Assembly: GCA_035315065.1 (NCBI GenBank)
Contig: DATFYM010000146.1
Location: 1-64,000, forward strand
Direction of reading: 5' to 3'
Source: DATFYM01 sp035315065
GTDB taxonomy: Bacteria; Acidobacteriota; Terriglobia; UBA7540
DNA length: 64,000 nt
Shown in pieces: positions 8,543 through 17,837 of the stretch. The notes under the pieces were generated by a model. It was given only the letters and a program-made list of their open reading frames with translations. It was not told where the DNA came from and searched no databases. Both the position numbers and the translations under genes were made by a program. How positions within the stretch are numbered: position 1 is the stretch's first letter; each line of letters starts with the position of its first letter.

Positions 8543-8983
8543 TCAGGCAAGCGTCTCGGGATGGACTGCAGAGATGTCTTCGTAGCGCGCGAAGTCCCGC
8601 ACGTTGAACGTCAATATCCTCGTGATACCATACACGTTCATTGCCGCTACAATACGGGCATCATGGGTGTTCTTGCCACAAACGCGGAACGTCGTAACCA
8701 GGCGCTCCCACTCCTCGAAAATCGAGGCTGCTTCAGGCAGCAAAGAAAACAGGCGCTTGAGAACGGTGAGTTCTCTTGTCGCCATTTCCACCGTCATGCC
8801 GAGGCCGTTTTCGCTTGCGGGGCGAGTCGCCACGGCCCAGAACTCAATAAGGTTTTAAGCCGTTACGTTCAGCCTTTCGTTGCGGCTGCGCAGGGCGCTG
8901 ACGGCACGCTCGACCACGGCGCAATGCGGGTGATGCGGTTGCAATGAACGCAACAAGATATTGGTGTCGATTAAGATCGCCAT
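8543..8983 (-). pseudogene. PIN-domain toxin (VapC) with one premature TAA
   Basis: Read from the ATG at 8983 the frame gives MAILIDTNILLRSLQPHHP, with the first catalytic Asp in LIDTN, and continues to LNVTA. A TAA at 8855-8857 interrupts it. The same frame then resumes exactly where homologues read QNLIEFWAVATRP and runs to the normal end, with conserved DARIVAAMNVYGITRILTFNVRDFARY. A single C-to-T change (CAA to TAA) therefore explains the interruption; no base is missing. The total would be ~146 residues, the normal VapC length. The antitoxin gene upstream is intact and abuts it (TAA then ATG). TAA is not a selenocysteine codon, so this is inactivation, not recoding. Confidence 0.78.
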
Positions 8984-9262
8984 TTACTGGCCGCGTGTGC
9001 CGTAGATGAACTCTCGGCTGATGGCCTCATCGGAGAGCAAGGGTGTTGTCGTCGCGTGGCTGTGAACCCAAGCGTGAAACTCCCGCAGCCACTGCTTCTC
9101 ACTCATCGAGGCCGGTGAAGTAGTCCGGACACCATCGGCCTCCAAGCGTCGCCGGATGGTCTCCACTCCCACATCCACAACCTCATTAGCGGTCTTTATC
9201 AGACCTGCTTCGATTGCCTGCCCAATGACTTGCTCCTGCTCGCGCTTGAGGCGAATAGTCAT
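8984..9262 (-). CDS. Putative antitoxin partner of the VapC relic
   Basis: A 92-residue protein starting at ATG 9262 behind a GGAGG site. The N-terminal segment TIRLKREQEQVIGQAIEAGLIKTANEVVDVGVETIRRRLE resembles ribbon-helix-helix/ParD-like or VapB-like DNA-binding antitoxins. The C-terminal half (EKQWLREFHAWVHSHATTTPLLSDEAISREFIYG) would wrap the toxin. The stop codon is immediately followed by the toxin ATG, as in translationally coupled type II modules. Since the toxin is broken, the antitoxin may persist as a solo repressor or be about to decay. Confidence 0.7.
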   Translation of the reverse strand: MTIRLKREQEQVIGQAIEAGLIKTANEVVDVGVETIRRRLEADGVRTTSPASMSEKQWLREFHAWVHSHATTTPLLSDEAISREFIYGTRGQ

Positions 9263-9295
9263 ATCGCGTCCCTCCTGCCGTTGTCGCAACTGTTC

Positions 9296-9823
9296 TCAGA
9301 ATAAGGCGTCCTTGCCGTCCAGAATCTTCACCGCCTCCGCAACCGTGATCATCACCGTCAGCGGATCAACCGGCGAAGCGACAAATCCGTAGCCCTCATA
9401 GAAGCGTCTTGCCGCTTCTGAAATCGCGTGAACTAGAATCGCGCGGATGCCGGCGATCGCCGCCGCCTGCACGGTACGCAATACGGCATCGCGCAGTAGT
9501 CCCGCGCCGACATGCCGTCCCTGAGAGGTTTTGTCAACGGCAAGCCGGCCTAGCACCATCACCGGCACGGGGTCTGGCATGTTCCGTCTGACGCGCCCTG
9601 GCGCTTCCGCGCGGGCGACAGCGCCAACCGCGAGGGTATAATAACCCACCACCCTGTTGCCCAAACACACCACGAATGTGCGTGACGCCCCACTTGCTTC
9701 ATTTTGCAGAGCGCGGCGGCGGAGCCACTCGTCCAGGACCGGTTCTCCGGAATCGAAGCCGGACAGGTCATGCTCCAATGACAGTTTTCCCGGCCGACTT
9801 ATTTCATCAGGGCCGGCGCTCAT
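9296..9823 (-). CDS. GNAT-family toxin (TacT/AtaT-like acetyltransferase)
   Basis: A 175-residue GCN5-related N-acetyltransferase. Its TacT-type features are the early HDLSGFDSGEPVLDEWLRRRALQNEASGASRTFVVC block, VVGYYTLAVGAV, the acetyl-CoA loop region VLGRLAVDKTSQGRHVGAGLLRDAV, and a C-terminal RFYEGYGFVASPVDPLTVMITV. Toxins of this group acetylate the amino group of charged tRNAs and stop translation. The canonical QGxGxG pyrophosphate loop is QGRHVG here, a mild departure. Its ATG overlaps the stop of the DUF1778 gene by four bases (ATGA), giving a coupled type II module. The longer upstream frame is not used. Confidence 0.86.
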   Translation of the reverse strand: MSAGPDEISRPGKLSLEHDLSGFDSGEPVLDEWLRRRALQNEASGASRTFVVCLGNRVVGYYTLAVGAVARAEAPGRVRRNMPDPVPVMVLGRLAVDKTSQGRHVGAGLLRDAVLRTVQAAAIAGIRAILVHAISEAARRFYEGYGFVASPVDPLTVMITVAEAVKILDGKDALF

Positions 9824-10113
9824 CGGTCCCACGGCGCCTCGGTCTGAAGCAGTCGCCGCAGTTTCGGATTGCTTGCCGGCGGATTGTCGAGCATGGCCGT
9901 GAAGCGCTTGAACGCGTCCCCGGAGAGGGCGAAGTACCGCCGATCCAGCAGCACTGCTTCGGCTTCCCGGCACGCTGTTTCCAGCATGAAATCGGACCGG
10001 CTCCGGCCGAGCGCTTTCGCCCCCCGGTCAATCAGCGACTTTTGCCTCTGGCTGGCACGCAGGTTGATGGTTTCGCTCCGCGCCGTTGCGTTTTTCGTTC
10101 CTGTCTCGGCCAT
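9820..10113 (-). CDS. DUF1778 (TacA-like) antitoxin
   Basis: A 97-residue antitoxin. The ribbon-helix-helix part is SETINLRASQRQKSLIDRGAKALGRSRSDFMLETACREAEAVLLDRRYFALSGDAFKRFTAMLDNPP, which is diagnostic for DUF1778/TacA proteins that pair with GNAT toxins. The C-terminal tail NPKLRRLLQTEAPWD is the usual toxin-neutralising segment. It is the first gene of the pair, presumably autorepressed, with a good promoter upstream at 10140-10168. Confidence 0.87.
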   Translation of the reverse strand: MAETGTKNATARSETINLRASQRQKSLIDRGAKALGRSRSDFMLETACREAEAVLLDRRYFALSGDAFKRFTAMLDNPPASNPKLRRLLQTEAPWDR

Positions 10114-10139
10114 CGCCGCCTCCCTTCGAGCACACGAGC

Positions 10140-10168
10140 ACTATATCTGATTGTGCGCATGATGTAAA
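10140..10168 (-). promoter_or_regulatory. Sigma-70-type promoter of the tacAT-like module
   Basis: On the minus strand TTTACA (10168-10163) and TATAGT (10145-10140) are separated by 17 bases, about 30 bases before the antitoxin start at 10113. The hexamers and spacing are close to the vegetative consensus. The antitoxin operator would be expected to overlap this site. Confidence 0.55.
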
Positions 10169-10274
10169 TACAATACTCACTGCCCCCGTGGTTCCTGCGC
10201 GTTCGGCCCTAATCGGCCGGACCGCCGGGCGAGGGCGCACTCCGAGATGATCGTCTCGCTTTCAACCAACTGCG

Positions 10275-11663
10275 CTATCCGCTCGTTACTTCCCCATGCG
10301 CAGAAGGCTGGGCTCGCATCTCCAGAACCGGCTCCGTGGTCGGAGCTTTTTCCGGCGCCACATCCACGACCCGTTTCATCAGGAGTGCTGCCACAATCAT
10401 GAAGAACCCTCCGGCAACCACGGCAGCCAGTCGATCATTGTGGAAAAGGTGCAGCATGATCCAGCCGAAGAAGAGGGAAGCGGTGATCTCGGGAATGGTG
10501 ATGAAAAAGTTGAAAATGCCCATGTAGACGCCGGTCTTCTCGGCCGGCAGCGAGCCGGCGAGAATAGCATAGGGCATGGCCAGGACACTCGCCCAGGCGA
10601 TGCCCACTCCAGTCATCGAGAGCAGCAACAGCGCCTTGTCGTGGATCAACGCCACCGATAGAAGTCCCGCCGCGCCGCACAGCAGACAGACGCTGTGCGT
10701 CAGCTTTCGGCCCAGGGACCGCGCCAGGGCGGGCAAGACAAAGGAGAAGGCAAAGCAAACCGCGGAATACACCCCAAAACAGATGCCTGCCCATTCCACG
10801 CCCCGGGTATAAATGGGCGACGTCTCGTCCGGAGCGCCAAAGACGTTGTGGGCCACCGCGACCGGGAAATAGAGCCACATGCAGAAAAGCCCCAGCCAGG
10901 TGAAGAGTTGCACCCACGCCAATTGCTTCATGGTCTGCGGCATGCCGCCAATCGAGTGGAAGATCTCAGCCGCGTTGCTCAGCAGGCCGGACTTCGCCGT
11001 TTTCATCCTGGCAAAAGCTTCCGGATCGTCGGGCGGGTATTCCTTCGTGCTGGCGATGGTCCAGACCACGGCGCCAAAGAAGGCCGCAGCTCCAACATAA
11101 AATGAGAGTCTCACCGTCAGCGGAATGGTGTGACCGTTGGCCTGAGCGTTCGCAACGTGGAAAAAATTGGTCATCATCCAGGGCAGGGCCGAGGCGACCA
11201 CCGCTCCGAGCCCGATGAAGAGGCTTTGCATGGCGAAGCCTCGGGTGCGTTGCTCCTCCGGGAGAAGGTCCGCCACAAAGGCACGGAAGGGCTCCATGCT
11301 GATGTTGATGGATGCGTCCATGATCCAGAGCAGCCCGGCGGCCATCCAGAGGGCGGAGCACCTCGGCATCAGGATCAGAGCCGTCGAGGCCAAGATTGCG
11401 CCCATCAGGAAATAAGGACGGCGGCGGCCCATCCGGTTCCAGGTGCGGTCGCTCATTTGCCCGATGATGGGCTGGACAATCAGACCGGTGAGGGGCGCCG
11501 CCAGCCACAGGATGGGGATCTGGTCGGGGCGGGCGCCGAGGTATTCGTAAATGGCGCTCATGTTCGCCATTTGGAGGCCCCAGCCAAACTGAATGCCGAG
11601 AAACCCGAAACTCATGTTCCAGATCTGCCAGAAACTCAATCGAGGCTTTTCCATTGCATTCAC
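10275..11663 (-). CDS. MFS sugar transporter (SLC45-like/GPH-like)
   Basis: A 462-residue, 12-helix major facilitator protein. Early sequence SFWQIWNMSFGFLGIQFGWGLQMANMSAIYEYLGA and the loop GQMSDRTWNRMGRRRPYFLMGA (the GxxSDRxxxxxGRRRP motif) match bacterial SLC45-like transporters that carry sucrose, maltose or similar disaccharides in symport. It lies downstream of malQ on the same strand, separated by a word-repeat hairpin, so maltose/maltodextrin uptake is a reasonable guess. Either ATG (11663 or 11654) could be the start; neither has a clear ribosome site. Confidence 0.8.
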   Translation of the reverse strand: MNAMEKPRLSFWQIWNMSFGFLGIQFGWGLQMANMSAIYEYLGARPDQIPILWLAAPLTGLIVQPIIGQMSDRTWNRMGRRRPYFLMGAILASTALILMPRCSALWMAAGLLWIMDASINISMEPFRAFVADLLPEEQRTRGFAMQSLFIGLGAVVASALPWMMTNFFHVANAQANGHTIPLTVRLSFYVGAAAFFGAVVWTIASTKEYPPDDPEAFARMKTAKSGLLSNAAEIFHSIGGMPQTMKQLAWVQLFTWLGLFCMWLYFPVAVAHNVFGAPDETSPIYTRGVEWAGICFGVYSAVCFAFSFVLPALARSLGRKLTHSVCLLCGAAGLLSVALIHDKALLLLSMTGVGIAWASVLAMPYAILAGSLPAEKTGVYMGIFNFFITIPEITASLFFGWIMLHLFHNDRLAAVVAGGFFMIVAALLMKRVVDVAPEKAPTTEPVLEMRAQPSAHGEVTSG

Positions 11664-11692
11664 CGATGCGGCTCTGCCGCCCTGCTATCCGA

Positions 11693-11782
11693 ATTGAGTC
11701 ATTGATTCATTGGGCCATTGCGCCATTGAAGAGACTCGCCTTTTTTCAATGGCTCAATGATTCAATGGCGCAATGACTCAAT
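11693..11782. repeat. Word-repeat hairpin, ATTGNNNC octamers
   Basis: The left arm (11693-11730) is four tandem octamers of the form ATTGNNNC followed by ATTGAA. The right arm (11745-11782) is the reverse complement of the same design. The words appear in a different order in the two arms, so pairing is partial but extensive. It lies in the malQ-transporter space. The same octamer family occurs at 22242-22333 and 58247-58340. Confidence 0.8.
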
Positions 11783-11792
11783 CCCCCAAAAA

Positions 11793-13325
11793 TTAGGCTC
11801 GGTCATAAACAACCGTCAGCTCTCGCAGTCGCTCGCCGATCTCGGGCGCCAGTTGATCGGCAGTGAATCGCCAGCGCCAGTTTCCGCTGCGCGAGGCCGG
11901 CAGGTTCATGCGCGCTTCGCTGCCCAGCCCAAGAACATCCTGCAAGGGAGTGATGACGACATCGGCGACGGAAGCCAGGAGGCAACGGATAAACGACCAG
12001 TTGATTTCCCGGCCGTCCGTTCCCAGGTACTTGAGCGTGAACTCTCTTTCGAGCCTGATGTTCTCCAGTGTACGCGTGCTGTCGCCGGCGCCGCTGGCGG
12101 TCCACCAGCCCACCGTCGTATCGTTGTCGTGCGTTCCCGTATAAACCACAAAGTGGCGCTGGTAGTTGTGGGGCTTGAACTCGGGCGCCTGGGGGTCCAC
12201 GCCAAAGGCAAACTGAAGAATCCCCATGCCGGGGAAACCGAACCGTTCGCGTAGCGCCTCCACCTCGGGCGTTATCACGCCGAGCGTCTCGGCAACAATC
12301 GGCAGGTCGCCGAGCGCCTTCTGGACCGCCTCCAGCATCTGCCCCCCTGGCGCCTTCACCCACCGGCCGTTGATCGCAGTCTGCTCGCCGCCGGGGACCT
12401 CCCAGTAGGCTTCAAAACCCCGGAAGTGATCGAGACGGATCATATCCACCAACTCCAGCGCCGATCGAGAGCGGTCGATCCACCACGAATATCCCGTCGC
12501 GGCCATCGCTTCCCAGCGATAGAGCGGATTGCCCCACAATTGCCCGGTGGCGCTGAAGTAATCGGGCGGAACGCCGGCCTGTACGGACGGATTGCCATCG
12601 GCATCGAGGTGGAACAACTCGGGGCGAGCCCAGACATCGGCGCTATCGTGGGCGACGAAGATCGGGATGTCGCCCATCACCTGGATCCCGTGCTGGTGAC
12701 AGTAGGCCTTGAGGGCCGACCACTGTTGGAAGAACTGATACTGGCCGTATTTCTGGGCCTCCACCTCGCCGGCCAGGCGTTCCCTCCAACGTGCCAGCGC
12801 TTCGGGCTGGCGGGCGGCGATATCGCGCTCCCACTTATTCCATACCGCCTCCCCGCCATGCGCTTCCTTCAAGGCCATAAACAACGCGTAGTTCTCCAGC
12901 CAGGAAGTGTGTTTCCGGCAGAAGGTGTCATAATCCTCGCGCCGCGCCGCCGAAGCGTGGGCCCGGAAGTTTTCCGCCGCCTTCTTCAGCAGAGGAAGCT
13001 TGTGCTGGATCACCCAGCCGAAGTCCGCCTGCCGCTCGGAAAAGTGCGGCGGATTCACAGCCAAGTCGTCGGGTGTGAGGTCGCCTTCTTCCACCAGTTT
13101 TTCCAGGCTCACCAGCAACGGATTCCCGGCAAACGCGGAGAAGCACTGATAGGGCGAGTCGCCGTAACCGGTGGGGCCCAAGGGCAGCACTTGCCAGATC
13201 CGCTGCGCCGCGCGAGCGAGAAAATCCGCGAACCGATAGGCTTCAGCGCCGAGATCGCCGACGCCAAACCTTCCCGGCAGCGACGTCGGATGCAGTAGAA
13301 TTCCACTGGAGCGCGCAAATTTCAT
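11793..13325 (-). CDS. malQ: 4-alpha-glucanotransferase (amylomaltase)
   Basis: A 510-residue GH77 enzyme that transfers alpha-1,4-glucan chains between maltodextrins in the cytoplasm. The N-terminus RSSGILLHPTSLPGRFGVGDLG is typical. The catalytic set is visible: nucleophile Asp in MIRLDHFRGFEAYWEVP, acid/base Glu in PIVAETLGVITPEVEALRERFGFPGM, and the transition-state Asp in YTGTHDNDTTVGWW. Length is normal for the short bacterial form. The start has a CAGGG site at 13325. It is likely expressed with the transporter gene downstream, linking uptake and processing of maltose-type sugars. Confidence 0.95.
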   Translation of the reverse strand: MKFARSSGILLHPTSLPGRFGVGDLGAEAYRFADFLARAAQRIWQVLPLGPTGYGDSPYQCFSAFAGNPLLVSLEKLVEEGDLTPDDLAVNPPHFSERQADFGWVIQHKLPLLKKAAENFRAHASAARREDYDTFCRKHTSWLENYALFMALKEAHGGEAVWNKWERDIAARQPEALARWRERLAGEVEAQKYGQYQFFQQWSALKAYCHQHGIQVMGDIPIFVAHDSADVWARPELFHLDADGNPSVQAGVPPDYFSATGQLWGNPLYRWEAMAATGYSWWIDRSRSALELVDMIRLDHFRGFEAYWEVPGGEQTAINGRWVKAPGGQMLEAVQKALGDLPIVAETLGVITPEVEALRERFGFPGMGILQFAFGVDPQAPEFKPHNYQRHFVVYTGTHDNDTTVGWWTASGAGDSTRTLENIRLEREFTLKYLGTDGREINWSFIRCLLASVADVVITPLQDVLGLGSEARMNLPASRSGNWRWRFTADQLAPEIGERLRELTVVYDRA

Positions 13326-13503
13326 GCCCTGATCCTAACATGTTTCGCTAAGCTAGACTGTACGCAGTCGTCAGTGACATGGGTCCTCAGTTCTTACTTT
13401 TCGGCTGTAAGTGAGCACGCCCGAGCCGTAATGATCGGGGGTTAGCCTTAGAACTCCGGGACTGATGACTCAGAAGGTGAGGAGTAATTGTGAATGGGCT
13501 GTC

Positions 13504-13608
13504 AACACAGAGACACAGAGGCACAGAGGAGATGGGAAACTCCGAGAAACAACCGACATCTTCATATGTTCTTCTCTCCCTTCCTCTGTGTCTCTGTGCC
13601 TCTGTGTT
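13504..13608. repeat. Word-repeat hairpin, CACAGAG family
   Basis: The left arm (13504-13530) consists of ACACAGAG/GCACAGAG octamers. The right arm (13581-13608) carries the same octamers inverted, with the order of the two word variants swapped. The loop is about 50 bases. It fills the space between malQ (upstream end) and the hybrid kinase stop. Confidence 0.8.
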
Positions 13609-13640
13609 CCAATCACACTAACGATCGAGGAAGCGGGAAT

Positions 13641-16600
13641 CTATACTGAGGGCGTCAGCGCCGCAGGGCTGAGGCCCAACTTCTCGGGAGTCACTTCTTC
13701 CGGCCGGGGTTGCTGGAGCGAGCAGTTTTTGATGGCTTCCATGAGTTCCTGGAGCTTGATTGGCTTGGGGACGTAGCCGTCCATCCCGGCCGCCAGGCAG
13801 CGCTCGCGGTCGCCTTGCATGGCGTGGGCGGTCATGGCGATGATGGGCACGTGCGTCGCAGTGAGCTTTTCGCTCTCGCGGATCGCCGCCGCGGCTTCGA
13901 AGCCGTCCATTTCCGGCATCTGGATGTCCATAAGGACCAGGTCGAAGCCCTGCTTTTCGAGTTGCTCCAGCGCCTCACGTCCATTGCCCGCGATGCTCAC
14001 GTGATGCCCCTGCTTCTCCAGCAGGCGTGCCGCCAGTTTCTGGTTCACCAGGTTGTCTTCGGCCAGCAGTATGCGTAGGCGTTTCTCGTCACGCAAGGAG
14101 TGGCGAGTCACCAGCGCCGGTTTTGCCTCCCCGTGCTTCGAGCCGATTACGCACAGGATGGCATCCCGCAATTCCGATTGGCCGACCGGCTTGATGAGAT
14201 AGCCTTCCAGCCCCACTTCGCGGCAGCGCGCCGCGTCGCCGCGTTGCCCGGCTGAGGTCAACATCATGATGGAGGCCGAAAGCCCGGGATTTCTGCGGAT
14301 CTCGTCGGCCAGCTCAAATCCGTCCATCCCCGGCATGTCGGCATCGGTCAGGACCAGCCGAAATGGCTCGCCGGCGGCGCGTGCCCGTGCCAATTTTCCC
14401 AAGGCCTCGGCGCCACTGCTGGCTAGCGTCGGCTCCATACCCCAGCCGGCGAGCAGGCCACCGAGAAGGCGGCGATTGGTGTCGTTATCGTCTACCACCA
14501 GAACGCGCATGCCCGTTAGTTGGACCGCTTCCCGGGGCCCCGCAGCGGCTGTGGCTTGGGAGACGCCGAAGTATGCCGTGAAGTGGAAGGTGCTGCCCTG
14601 GCCGGGAATGCTCTCCACCCAGATACGGCCCCCCATCATCTCCACTAGCCGACGCGAAATGGTCAGTCCCAGACCCGTCCCCCCAAAGCGCCGGGCAGTG
14701 GAGCCGTCCGCCTGCGTAAACGCCTCAAAGATGCGTGCCTGCTTGTCGGGAGGAATGCCCACGCCGGTGTCCTGCACACTAAAGTGGAGGCACGTGGCGC
14801 CTTCTTTGTCGGACTCCCGCTGGACTTTCAGGTTGATCTCGCCTCTTTCGGTGAATTTCAGTGAGTTGCCCAGCAGATTGATCAGGATCTGGCGCAAGCG
14901 GCTGGGGTCGCCCGCGAAATCCTCGGGCACGTCGGAGTCGATGTTGCAGTTTAACTCCAGCCCTTTCCGGTGGGCGCGCACGGCGAACGTCTTCAGGGTC
15001 GGCTCGATGCTGCCTCGCAGGTTGAAATCAATGGTTTCCAGCTCGAGCTTGCCGGCCTCAATCTTGGAGAAGTCAAGGATGTCGTTGATGACGGTGAGCA
15101 GGGAATCAGCGGAAGCTCTCACCATGGTGGCGTAGTCGCGCTGCTCCGCGTTCAGTTCCGTTTCGAGAAGGAGGTCCGCCATTCCCAGGACGCCGTTCAT
15201 AGGGGTGCGAATCTCGTGACTCATGTTGGCCAGAAACTCGCTCTTGGCCCGGTTGGCCGCGTCGGCGCGCAACGTTTCCTGTTCTGCGCGGGCCTTCTCC
15301 TGCTCCACGTGGGCCTTTTCCTGCGCTAACTCAGCGGTGCGGGCCGTGACCGCTTCCTCAAGCGACCGTTGAATCTGCTTTTGCCGCAGGCTCCGTTGAC
15401 GCAAGAGCAGGACCACGATCGCCGGCGGCGTCAATACCAGCAAGACCAGGAACCACGACGTGCGCCACCAGGGTGCCCGAATCCGAAACCGCAGGAGCGC
15501 CGGGCGGCTCCACACTCCCGGCTCCACTTCACCCTGCACCTCGAACCTATAGGAACCCGCGGGAAGCTCAGCAAAGCGAACCTCGCGAGCTTGCGTCTGT
15601 GTCCACGGGTCGCTGTCAGTTCCGATCCGGTAGCGAAAGGTTGGGTTATTCCGGCGATAGGACAGCATGGTGAACCGGAGTCCCAACGAATGGGTCGAGG
15701 AATCGAAATCCCTATCCTGGGTGGCCAGATCGTTGCGGAGTACCAATGTGATCAGGGTTGCCGGTTGAATGGGCTCCGGTTGGACGACCGGATGAAACCG
15801 CGACAAGCCGGCGCTGGTTCCGACCCACACGGTCCCATCGGCCTCCGCCAGATAAGCGTGCGCGTTGCAGTCATCCCAGATCAAGCCATCGGACGTGTCA
15901 TAGTGTGTCCAGTGACCGCCCTCGTACACGGCGACGCCGCTATCGGTAGCCAACCAGTGCCGGTGGCGGGCGTCAAGGAACTGCGAGTAGACGACATTGC
16001 TGGGAAGGCCATCGTCCACCGTAAAGTGCTGTAACCGAGCTTTCCCTCCCGGGAAGTCGACTTGCGTGATCCCGGTAGAAGAGAAATAGTCGATCCACAG
16101 GGCCCCATCAGGACTGATCACGACCGATTGAACCCAATTATCCTTCAGCCCATCGGCTTCGGTCAGCAGCCGGCGCATTACCCCTTGCTGGATGTAAAGC
16201 CCCTTCTTGCTGGCGACGAATAAGCTGTCCCCAGTAGTTCTGACATCTTCTACGCGTGCGCCATCAACAGGAAGAGGCACAGATTCGAGTTTCGCTCCGC
16301 CGGGCGCGAGTCGCATGACGCCGCGCGTTGTCGCCACCCAAATCGCGCCCGAGGGGTCGCGGTGAATATCTGAGATCGCGAATTGGGGAACGGGGTGGGA
16401 GGGGGGGTAGAGCACCTTCCGATGGGTTTGGGGGTAATACCGCAGCAGGCCAGGGATCGGGTTTTGAAACGTTCCGACCCAGAGCGAGCCATCCGTTTCC
16501 GCAGCCAGTCCATACACGGTGAGCTTGCCCACCGCATCCGTGCGATGAAATCGCCATCGGCCGCTCTTTTGGGTGCCCTGGAAAAGGCCGTGGTTGGTGC

Positions 16601-17627
16601 CGATCCACAAGTCACCCGCGGCGTCGCGCACGATGCGCCATATCCCCGGATCGGCCAGCCCTTCGTCCTCGGCAAAACCCTGCCACTGGTCACGTCCCAG
16701 CCAACGCGCCAAACCGTGCCCGCTATAACCAATCCAGATCGAACCCTCGCGATCTTCAAGAGCCGCGATCACTCCCGTATGCTCCAGGCCGCTTTCCACA
16801 CCGTAGTTCCGGCAATCGTCGCCTTGGCATATCATCAACCCTGCGTCGTGCGGAATCAGCATCTGTCCGAGGCGGGTGGGCACCAAGTGCGTGCCGTGGG
16901 TGGAGGTCAACTGCGGAAGGCTGGGCGGGGCGTGAAAAGCTGCCCCGGCCGATTCACGCACCAGGACCCTGTCGTTGGACCGAATCCACAGGCGCCCGGC
17001 GGTGTCCTCCGCGATGCCCGCCCAGCGCCCCGGGGCCGCTCCATCCCTAACGGTCCATTCGCGCTCCCGTCCGTCCCGGAGTGAGCAGACTGCTGAACCG
17101 CAGCCAAACCAGACGGTCTTATCGGGCGCCACGTACACGCTGTAGGACGATCTTGGCGAGACGAGACGAGGGTGCCCGCCGCCCCGGAGGGGCAGCGAGC
17201 GCAGGCCGGCCGGCGTGGCCACGTACAGGTTCGCGGTGTCGCTCCCGATCACCTGACCGCTGTCCAATCCGACACCTTCAAAGCCCGGTACTGGAGCGAA
17301 GCGCTCCCCTGTCCACCGGTACAAGCCCAAGCCTGATCCGGCCCAGAACTGGCCATCGGGCGAGCTGTGCAGGGCGAGCGAGTCGCCCCTGGTCGCGACC
17401 GGGTCCGTACTGAAATGCCGAAATCGGTCGCCGTCGTAGCGGAAAAGACCACCCTCCGTGCTGACCCAAAGGAAACCGTCATGATCCTGATGTAGGCCGA
17501 GAACTGTGGGATTGGTCAAGCCCAGGTCGGCTCCGTACATTTGGAATTTCCAATGCTGCGCCCGCGCCGTCAAGGCGCAAAGCAACCAGACCGTACTGAA
17601 AACCCAGATACGCGTCCTCATACCCAT
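13641..17627 (-). CDS. Propeller-sensor hybrid histidine kinase with two receiver domains
   Basis: A 1328-residue membrane sensor. Order: signal peptide (1-24); repeated two-component-propeller blades to about 640 (many 'GLWxGTxxGL' and 'DGLPSNVV' type repeats); Y_Y_Y immunoglobulin-like domain (~655-715); one membrane helix (~722-745); short coiled coil; HisKA with His ~804 in NMSHEIRTPMNGVLGMADLLL; HATPase (~880-1010) with INLLGNSLKFT, DTGVGIPPDKQARIFEAFTQAD and GGTGLGLTISRRLVEMMGG; receiver 1 (from ~1040, Asp ~1097); receiver 2 (from ~1182, Asp ~1233 in LVLMDIQMP). Such proteins usually sense oligosaccharides. It lacks the C-terminal AraC domain of classical HTCS regulators and an Hpt domain, so output must go through an unlinked phosphotransfer partner. 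Confidence 0.93.
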   Translation of the reverse strand: MGMRTRIWVFSTVWLLCALTARAQHWKFQMYGADLGLTNPTVLGLHQDHDGFLWVSTEGGLFRYDGDRFRHFSTDPVATRGDSLALHSSPDGQFWAGSGLGLYRWTGERFAPVPGFEGVGLDSGQVIGSDTANLYVATPAGLRSLPLRGGGHPRLVSPRSSYSVYVAPDKTVWFGCGSAVCSLRDGREREWTVRDGAAPGRWAGIAEDTAGRLWIRSNDRVLVRESAGAAFHAPPSLPQLTSTHGTHLVPTRLGQMLIPHDAGLMICQGDDCRNYGVESGLEHTGVIAALEDREGSIWIGYSGHGLARWLGRDQWQGFAEDEGLADPGIWRIVRDAAGDLWIGTNHGLFQGTQKSGRWRFHRTDAVGKLTVYGLAAETDGSLWVGTFQNPIPGLLRYYPQTHRKVLYPPSHPVPQFAISDIHRDPSGAIWVATTRGVMRLAPGGAKLESVPLPVDGARVEDVRTTGDSLFVASKKGLYIQQGVMRRLLTEADGLKDNWVQSVVISPDGALWIDYFSSTGITQVDFPGGKARLQHFTVDDGLPSNVVYSQFLDARHRHWLATDSGVAVYEGGHWTHYDTSDGLIWDDCNAHAYLAEADGTVWVGTSAGLSRFHPVVQPEPIQPATLITLVLRNDLATQDRDFDSSTHSLGLRFTMLSYRRNNPTFRYRIGTDSDPWTQTQAREVRFAELPAGSYRFEVQGEVEPGVWSRPALLRFRIRAPWWRTSWFLVLLVLTPPAIVVLLLRQRSLRQKQIQRSLEEAVTARTAELAQEKAHVEQEKARAEQETLRADAANRAKSEFLANMSHEIRTPMNGVLGMADLLLETELNAEQRDYATMVRASADSLLTVINDILDFSKIEAGKLELETIDFNLRGSIEPTLKTFAVRAHRKGLELNCNIDSDVPEDFAGDPSRLRQILINLLGNSLKFTERGEINLKVQRESDKEGATCLHFSVQDTGVGIPPDKQARIFEAFTQADGSTARRFGGTGLGLTISRRLVEMMGGRIWVESIPGQGSTFHFTAYFGVSQATAAAGPREAVQLTGMRVLVVDDNDTNRRLLGGLLAGWGMEPTLASSGAEALGKLARARAAGEPFRLVLTDADMPGMDGFELADEIRRNPGLSASIMMLTSAGQRGDAARCREVGLEGYLIKPVGQSELRDAILCVIGSKHGEAKPALVTRHSLRDEKRLRILLAEDNLVNQKLAARLLEKQGHHVSIAGNGREALEQLEKQGFDLVLMDIQMPEMDGFEAAAAIRESEKLTATHVPIIAMTAHAMQGDRERCLAAGMDGYVPKPIKLQELMEAIKNCSLQQPRPEEVTPEKLGLSPAALTPSV

Positions 17628-17837
17628 TCACATTGCCTTATCGGTCGAACGTGCCCGTCGCTTGAGTTCCTGTTCGACGAACCTCGTTGCGTCCAAGCAT
17701 CGAAGGAGGAAGATCTCTTGACCGGAGTTTCCGTTTGTTTCCCGACGTTTCGCATTCTTCTCGGGCCTCTGCGTCTCTGCGTTGGAACCCTTGCAATTGC
17801 CTCACAGCGCGGCCCTGCGGCCGCAACCAAAGACCTC

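Noticed and set aside
8855..8857. In-frame stop in the VapC gene as a recoded codon
   Set aside because: The codon is TAA, which is not used for selenocysteine or pyrrolysine; a CAA-to-TAA change explains it.
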